DNA from: Climacium dendroides
Taxonomy: Eukaryota > Streptophyta > Bryopsida > Hypnales > Climaciaceae
Direction of reading: 5' to 3'
Length of the DNA: 64,000 nucleotides
Assembly: GCA_950106755.1 (NCBI GenBank)
Contig: OX467082.1
Location: forward strand, 3,286,001 to 3,350,000
Shown here: positions 58,901 to 64,000 of the stretch, one piece after another
Position numbering within the stretch: the first letter of the stretch is position 1
How the letters are laid out: each line of letters starts with the position of its first letter
Program-made: the position numbers and the translations under genes
Notes under the pieces: model-generated
Seen by the model: the letters and a program-made list of their open reading frames with translations, nothing else
Database searches by the model: none
Told to the model about the DNA's origin: nothing

Positions 58901-60861
58901 TTGAAAGTGTACAAAAACTAGACACATGAGTAGTCTAAGTTAGGTTCAATGGAATGTATACAACTAGCTTGATTTGTGCTAGACATTGGCTCAAAAGTGG
59001 AGAGTGAGTCTAATGTACACCATCATACATGGAGAATGATACCTAGCATTTCTAAACTATCCTCGTCATAAAAACAAACTTGCTACTACAATTATCATTA
59101 AATGCATTCAACAACTCCCTCTAAAATTTCCTTTAAGATGGAGAATAAATAATTAAACAGAGAAATATATAAATAAATACATGAAATGATAGTTCCAATA
59201 TTCAAAAATGATACTATTTTTTGGCATATACATGAATTGATTTATATTATATTATATTTTGAAAACATTCCTAATGAAATACATAGTTGCCAACAAGCCA
59301 ATGGGATTCTAAATTTTTAAGGCTTGTTGTTTGAAATAGTAGACATTCAACTATCTATATCTAAAAAACTATATTGATTTATCCTATTAGTGACTCTAAT
59401 AATAACATATAAAATATGAACTAACAATTTATATTTTATAAATTAGTGTGACATACATTAATAGGACAAATCAAATTAATTAGTTCCTTCATATAAAATT
59501 AGTTGGTTAATAAACTTGTAACATCCTCTAATTTTGTTGTAACACTTATATTATATCCTTGATTGTAGGTTATGTTGATGGATGTCTTTTAGTGTTAGTG
59601 TAATGTCTTTGTGTTTTTTGGATAGAAAGAAAAATGTCTCAATCTACTTCATCTTAGTATAAGGACCTTGTTCCAATTCCATTTCCAACTTCATCCCCTT
59701 ACTAGTGTGCAATTACACCATTCTTTATAGATTTATTTCCAACCAAAAATCTCAATACATTTGTATTTTTGGGATCACATTTAAACTAAAAGAATTTATA
59801 GTATTTATAAGAATGTAGATTTTGAGCTTTTAGGAAGAATAATCATGTCATTAAAATCCAAGCATCGTAAAATCCAAATATCATATCTTCATTTTTGATA
59901 GATAATCTTTTCTTTTTGTGTGTACATGAATTGATTTTGAATCTTGTACAAAAATCAATGATCAAGCTAATACATGGAGAAGGAAGGGATGGAGACCTAT
60001 AGACAAAAATTATTTATCCAACACACTTGAATGTACTTCTTCTGTTTCATATGACTCCAATAGCAAGCTCTTGCAAACATTCATAATCCACATAACGGGT
60101 GTAGTCAAGCACCTTCCACGTTCCATTAAGGAGGTCAATCATTGATATAAAGTCAAGAGTGTTTGTGTGTATTTCTAGCTTGTTACGCTGTTGAAATTTT
60201 TTAGATTATTTACATTGATTTTCATGTCCACAATCTTTAAGGTGATAACACCTAATTGTGACTTGTTTGTAAAATCATCCCATCTAGTTTCTTGCTAAAA
60301 ATGCACAACCTCAATTTATAAGAGCCTGTAGTGAATTTCAAGTACACCTACTTTCTATTTAAAGATTCATAATTTATTCATATGGAGTTCCAAAACATGC
60401 ATTCCAAGAGAATCTAAAATCCCTTTCCAACTGCCAACAAGACTCCAACAAAACTTTTAATGTTCAATAATAGGAACCATGCTCAAAAATTTATTTGAAA
60501 GCATTTCGGTGTTGTTACCTCAACGGATCAAATAAGGTCTCTCCACTCTAGCTTGGGGGTCAAATAAGAAAAGAAAAAGAAATTAGTTTTCACTTATAAA
60601 TTAAAAAAAAGCACTTTTTCTACTCACTTTGCAATAGTGATCCCAAAAGTAGCTTATAGAATTAAGTGCAATATGCTACCTTCAAGACAAACATGCATCG
60701 ACTTTGGCTACCTTGAGAATGAGTAGTATCAAAAAATAGAAAATAAAGTTTTACAAGCTGCAAAGGATTATTGGGAGAACTACCACACCAAATTAACCGA
60801 ATAAAGTAGCAACGGAGCGAATTTTAGCCCGTTCCGAAGGATTCACTTCTGGTACAAAGGG
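55956..60861. other. AT-rich intergenic DNA, no gene supported
   Basis: A perfect palindrome GTCATTTACGTAAATGAC lies near 56500. A CACTA-like right end (TTTTTTGTAGTG) is near 56590-56600 without a left partner. Minus-strand frames at 57110-56898 and 57445-57215 (70 and 76 codons) look mildly protein-like but have no motif I know. From about 58003 AACCTTGTAAAGATGC and the GTTTTGATGACTACCTTCAT block repeat sequence seen at 1905 and 49003. Confidence 0.4.
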
Positions 60862-60925
60862 GGTAAAAAAGCAACAGCAACTTTCATGGGTGTAAAAAAG
60901 CAACAGTAACTTTCGTTGGGTAAGT
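60862..60925. repeat. Tandem duplication, about 33 bp x 2
   Basis: GGTGTAAAAAAGCAACAGTA and a near copy (GGGGGTAAAAAAGCAACAGC) lie in tandem, each followed by ACTTTC. Confidence 0.7.
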
Positions 60926-61932
60926 ACGTCGCAGATCCCTCCCAGATCAGGGGAGAATAGGAATTCTTTTTACTGTGCATGGCAAAAGTGAAAAAAATCA
61001 GTCGTGACCACGGCGCTCCCCTTTCCGCTGTGTCAGTTCCAGTCAGGGGGCCGTTTAATTTTCTTTTGGATTTATCCTCCCACTGTAGTAACTTAACCCA
61101 TTTAAATTTCCGGGGCTTATTCTACCTTCCCCACTGAGTACTGAGTGTCGTGTACTGTAGCCGCTCCGTCTTTTTTTCGTTTTATCCCTGTAGTCTCCTG
61201 TGGCAGTTCAGGACCCCTGGATATTTGTTTTTTTTAAAAGTAATTTCCCTTTCCACAGTGGCACACCCCTCAAGGTGAGTGATTTGATTCAATTCAATTC
61301 AATTCATTTCATTTCATTTTTTATTTATTTTTCTTTTCAATTTTTTAAAGAAAAAATGTGGTTTGTTTGTATTATCTTTCTTTCCCAAGTGGCAGTTGCT
61401 GCACCCCTTATTATTAAAAATGGCTCGCTCGGAGAGCTGAAACCCACTCACCACCTGTCCTCCACCTCCCCCTCGCCCCTTCATTAATGGCAACGCTCCC
61501 CTATTACCCCCCGGCCGGGCAGACCGCCAGCCCCTCTCCCCGCGCCATTAATGATCCCACGCCCGGGCGGAAAATTCTTCCGGGCAGCGGGCAGACCACA
61601 GCCCCACACCCGGTCCGTGCCCGCCCCACCCGCCCGCCAGCCGCGGTCAAACCGGCATCCCTTCCATATCAAGCCTCGCCGGCGCCTTCTGCGTCTCACT
61701 TTGCCCTTCTCCCTCAGCAGCTCGCTGATTTCGAAGCAGATTTCTCCCATCTCACGTGTGAGTGGCGCTTCTTTCTCGCAATCTGCGCTCGGAACCCTCC
61801 CCACCACTCGGATTGTCACCGCGGGAGGAATTTCGTGGTTCCAGGTGGATTGGGGATTCGGATTTGGGTCGGTTCGGGGGGTGGGTTTCGTGGGTTTGCT
61901 GGGATTTAGCAGCTTGCTGCTGGGGGTAGCGG
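60926..61932 (+). promoter_or_regulatory. Upstream region and leader of the CFL1-like gene
   Basis: GC content rises from about 61,000 to the start codon, as in the gene itself. It holds a run of ATTCA and ATTTC pentamers at about 61288-61318 and a C/G-rich stretch at 61490-61640 that would suit a long 5' leader. Two 140-codon frames here are probably chance frames in GC-rich DNA. The transcription start cannot be placed. Confidence 0.4.
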
Positions 61933-63461
61933 ATGGCAGTGGCGATGGAGGTGGCTTGGCGAGGAGGCGCGGAATTAGGAAGCTCTAGTGTTCCCGTGTT
62001 GGACTTGGGCAAGAAGCGCGCGTGGGGCGCGGATACAGAGAAATTGATGCAACTGATGATGGGTCAGTTTGGGGGCAATTCCTCATCGTCGCCTTCGTCG
62101 CTGAAGCCTGCGGAAGTGACGTTGGATTTGTTAGGAACAGGGGGCTCCTCTTCTTCCTGTCGAGGTGTGGCGACGGAATTGGACTGCAACTCGTCGCCAC
62201 CGGAGTTTCTGGAGCTCGACCCCGATCAGCCACTTCCGTCGGGGTGGGAGAAGTGTTTGGACTTAAAGGTATGGCGCTCGCCATTTACCAAGATCAGTAG
62301 TACCCCGTCTCCCGTTGTTTGGTTCATGATCTTGACGTTCGGGGTTGATTGATTTTCTGGCTTTTAATGTCATGGCGCCCTTGGCGAATTTTTCGGTGAT
62401 GCTCCAATTTGCTTGATTGAATTTCTTTCTTGACGATCATGCAGTTATGGAGTGTTGCTGTGTTTCTCAATTGCTTTTTTCTTGTGTGCAGACAGGAGAG
62501 CTTTACTTCGTGAACAAGAGCTCGGGTGTGCGGACCAGCGAGGATCCACGGAAACAATTGCAACAGCAGCAACCTCCTATCGTCTCTTCAGAGCACGAGT
62601 TTCTCGCCAGCAAACGCTCGGAGACAGAGAGTTTGCAGCGCGCCTCGACATCTTCAGCCTCTTCTGGTGGCAGCCCACCTCCACAACATCAGCAACAACA
62701 ACGTCTCTCCTTCTCCACCGGCAAGCAGCTCTGGAGCCTCCAGCTCGACGACCGCAGCATCGTGAGCCTGAATAAAACCGCCCCACCGCCGTCTTCTTTC
62801 CCCAATTCAGAGGAGGACTCCGACCTAGAGCTCAACCTGAACCTGTCTACTAACACGGGCTCGCCTTCTCGGCACCAAAGCGTGTGCACCATGGAGATGG
62901 TGGAGAAGGCGTTGAAACGCACCGAGAAGGCCATGGGCAAACGCGAAATGCTCGGACCCAAGGGGTCTGGATCGTCTTCATTTTCGTCGCTGACGTCTTC
63001 ACGTTCTGAGCCTTCGTGGTCGCAGTCTTCGCCTTCCACCAGCAGCTCGTCTTCTACGTCGTCACGCTCTGCCGCTCACAACACTTCCGCTGCTGCAGAT
63101 TTGCAGTCTTCCGCTCCAGGGTAAGCACATTTGCTGGGACGACATTTGCAATTCCTCAGGTTTCTTCATCATATTCTTGACAGGATTGATTGTGAACATC
63201 TTTGGAGGAAGAGTAATCTCACAAGTTTCTTGGTTATATTCTTTTCGCAGCGTTTGTGAAGCCGAGAGTCGTAAAGCTGAAGCTACCACTCCGGCTGATG
63301 CTCTGGTGATGGGAGCTTGCACACGGTGTCTTACTTACGTGATGTTGCACAAGAGCGACCCTAAGTGTCCGCGTTGTGAGAGCGAGGTGCCGCTGGATTC
63401 GTTCATTTCGCCGCCCTCTTCCAAGAGGCAACGAGTCGAGACTACTACGATTCAAACGTAA
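61933..63461 (+). CDS. CFL1-like WW-domain protein with EAR motif
   Basis: Three exons, 61933-62268, 62492-63120 and 63251-63461, join in phase with GT-AG introns to give 391 residues. The WW domain (about 98-133) has the first Trp in LPSGWEKCLDLKTGELYFVN and ends TSEDPR, with Ser where the second Trp normally stands; it is split by intron 1 right after DLK. LELNLNL (224-230) is an LxLxL EAR motif, the type that recruits TOPLESS-class co-repressors. MVEKALKRTEKAMGKRE (about 247-263) is a basic helix. The C-terminal CTRC...CPRC (345-364) is a CX2C-X12-CX2C zinc-binding-like segment, near the motif ending plant CURLY FLAG LEAF1 (CFL1) relatives, which modulate HD-ZIP IV-linked epidermal and cuticle development. 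Long Ser and Gln runs link these parts. Nuclear co-regulator is the family inference. The start is the first ATG; a second lies at codon 5. Confidence 0.87.
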
Positions 63462-64000
63462 GGCGATGTTTGAAATTCTCTACTGCAAGCGTACGCTGAA
63501 ATCAGCTAGATTCCTGTATGAGGAAAAAGAAGAAATCTCGCAGAGCAGGGATAGAATAGAAATGGAGAAGTCGTGTTTTCTCTGCTCGAGAAAATAGCAA
63601 GGGGTGGAGAACGTACTTTCTCCAGGTGTACATTGTAAATTTGTAGGTAGTTTACGATAGAATTGCTGGCGCTAGTTAAGGAGCGGCAGGAATTTGTACC
63701 ATGGTTTCGATACTCACAGTAAAAATTACTGACAATGCAACTGGACGGTCCCGGAAATAGCTCTTTGTACTGTGTTTTGTAGACATCCCTTCCCTTCAAA
63801 CGATATTGAATTGTTTCAAGTTTGCGGTACAGTATGAGTTTGTACAGATTCAGTGTCCATACTATTTGAGGCTGCATGTGAACGTTGAACTCTTCGTCAA
63901 CAGTTGTGATTATTTTGCAGGAGGTGCAGTGGTAGAGAAGCTACTAAAACTTCTGTGACTTGGATGTCAAACAACAAAGTCTTGTGTCGTTGGGTGTTGG
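63462..64000 (+). other. 3' untranslated and downstream sequence
   Basis: Follows the CFL1-like stop codon. It has AT-balanced composition with a T-rich stretch (TGTTTTGTAGACATCCC near 63771) that could include the poly(A) region. No further gene start is recognised before the window ends. Confidence 0.4.

Noticed and set aside
61487..61988. Two 140-145 codon frames upstream of the CFL1-like gene
   Set aside because: Pro/Arg/Ser-rich readings of GC-rich leader DNA in competing frames; the CFL1-like start at 61933 is better supported.
1..64000. tRNA, rRNA or other structural RNA genes
   Set aside because: I saw no convincing tRNA box A/B arrangement or rRNA sequence by reading; a covariance-model scan would be needed to exclude small ones.

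Overview
The window is nuclear DNA of a land plant. It has spliced genes with GT-AG introns, an APC11 and a CFL1-type WW protein with plant-type sequence, a (TTTAGGG)n tract, and plant copia, LINE and CACTA elements. Gene density is very low, with about four recognisable protein-coding loci in 64 kb set in AT-rich, repeat-filled DNA. That suggests a large, repeat-rich plant genome; I cannot name the species or even the major clade.

Layout. 1-6.3 kb: AT-rich DNA with degenerate direct repeats. 6.3-7.3 kb (+): an intronless CCCH zinc-finger gene. 7.7-11.3 kb (-): a multi-exon gene for a conserved, probably plastid, protein (DUF3531-like), with frame problems near its 5' part. 11.3-13.5 kb: intergenic DNA with coding-like scraps and a short telomeric tract. 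13.58-15.28 kb (+): APC11, the RING-H2 subunit of the anaphase-promoting complex, with a 19-nt first coding exon and a U12-type donor; an inverted copy of its first intron lies downstream. 16-34.8 kb: no genes, but many small inverted-repeat elements of at least five families, some nested. 34.8-40.8 kb: a GC-richer island, a 5'-truncated LINE fragment, and a defective copia element inserted inside it. 41-61 kb: AT-rich DNA with further foldback elements and minisatellites. 61.9-63.5 kb (+): a complete three-exon CFL1-like gene with a WW domain, an EAR motif and a C-terminal Cys4 segment.

The genes are unrelated housekeeping or regulatory loci with no sign of a shared pathway. The most distinctive material is in the mobile DNA. 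A family of elements is bounded by TTAA and starts CCC, the arrangement expected of piggyBac-type transposition. CACTA MITEs carry exact 3-bp target duplications. The LINE and copia insertions can be ordered in time and end in a 235-bp duplication that a simple insertion does not explain. Apart from APC11, CFL1-like, the copia and the LINE domains, family names rest on remembered motifs and should be checked by database search.
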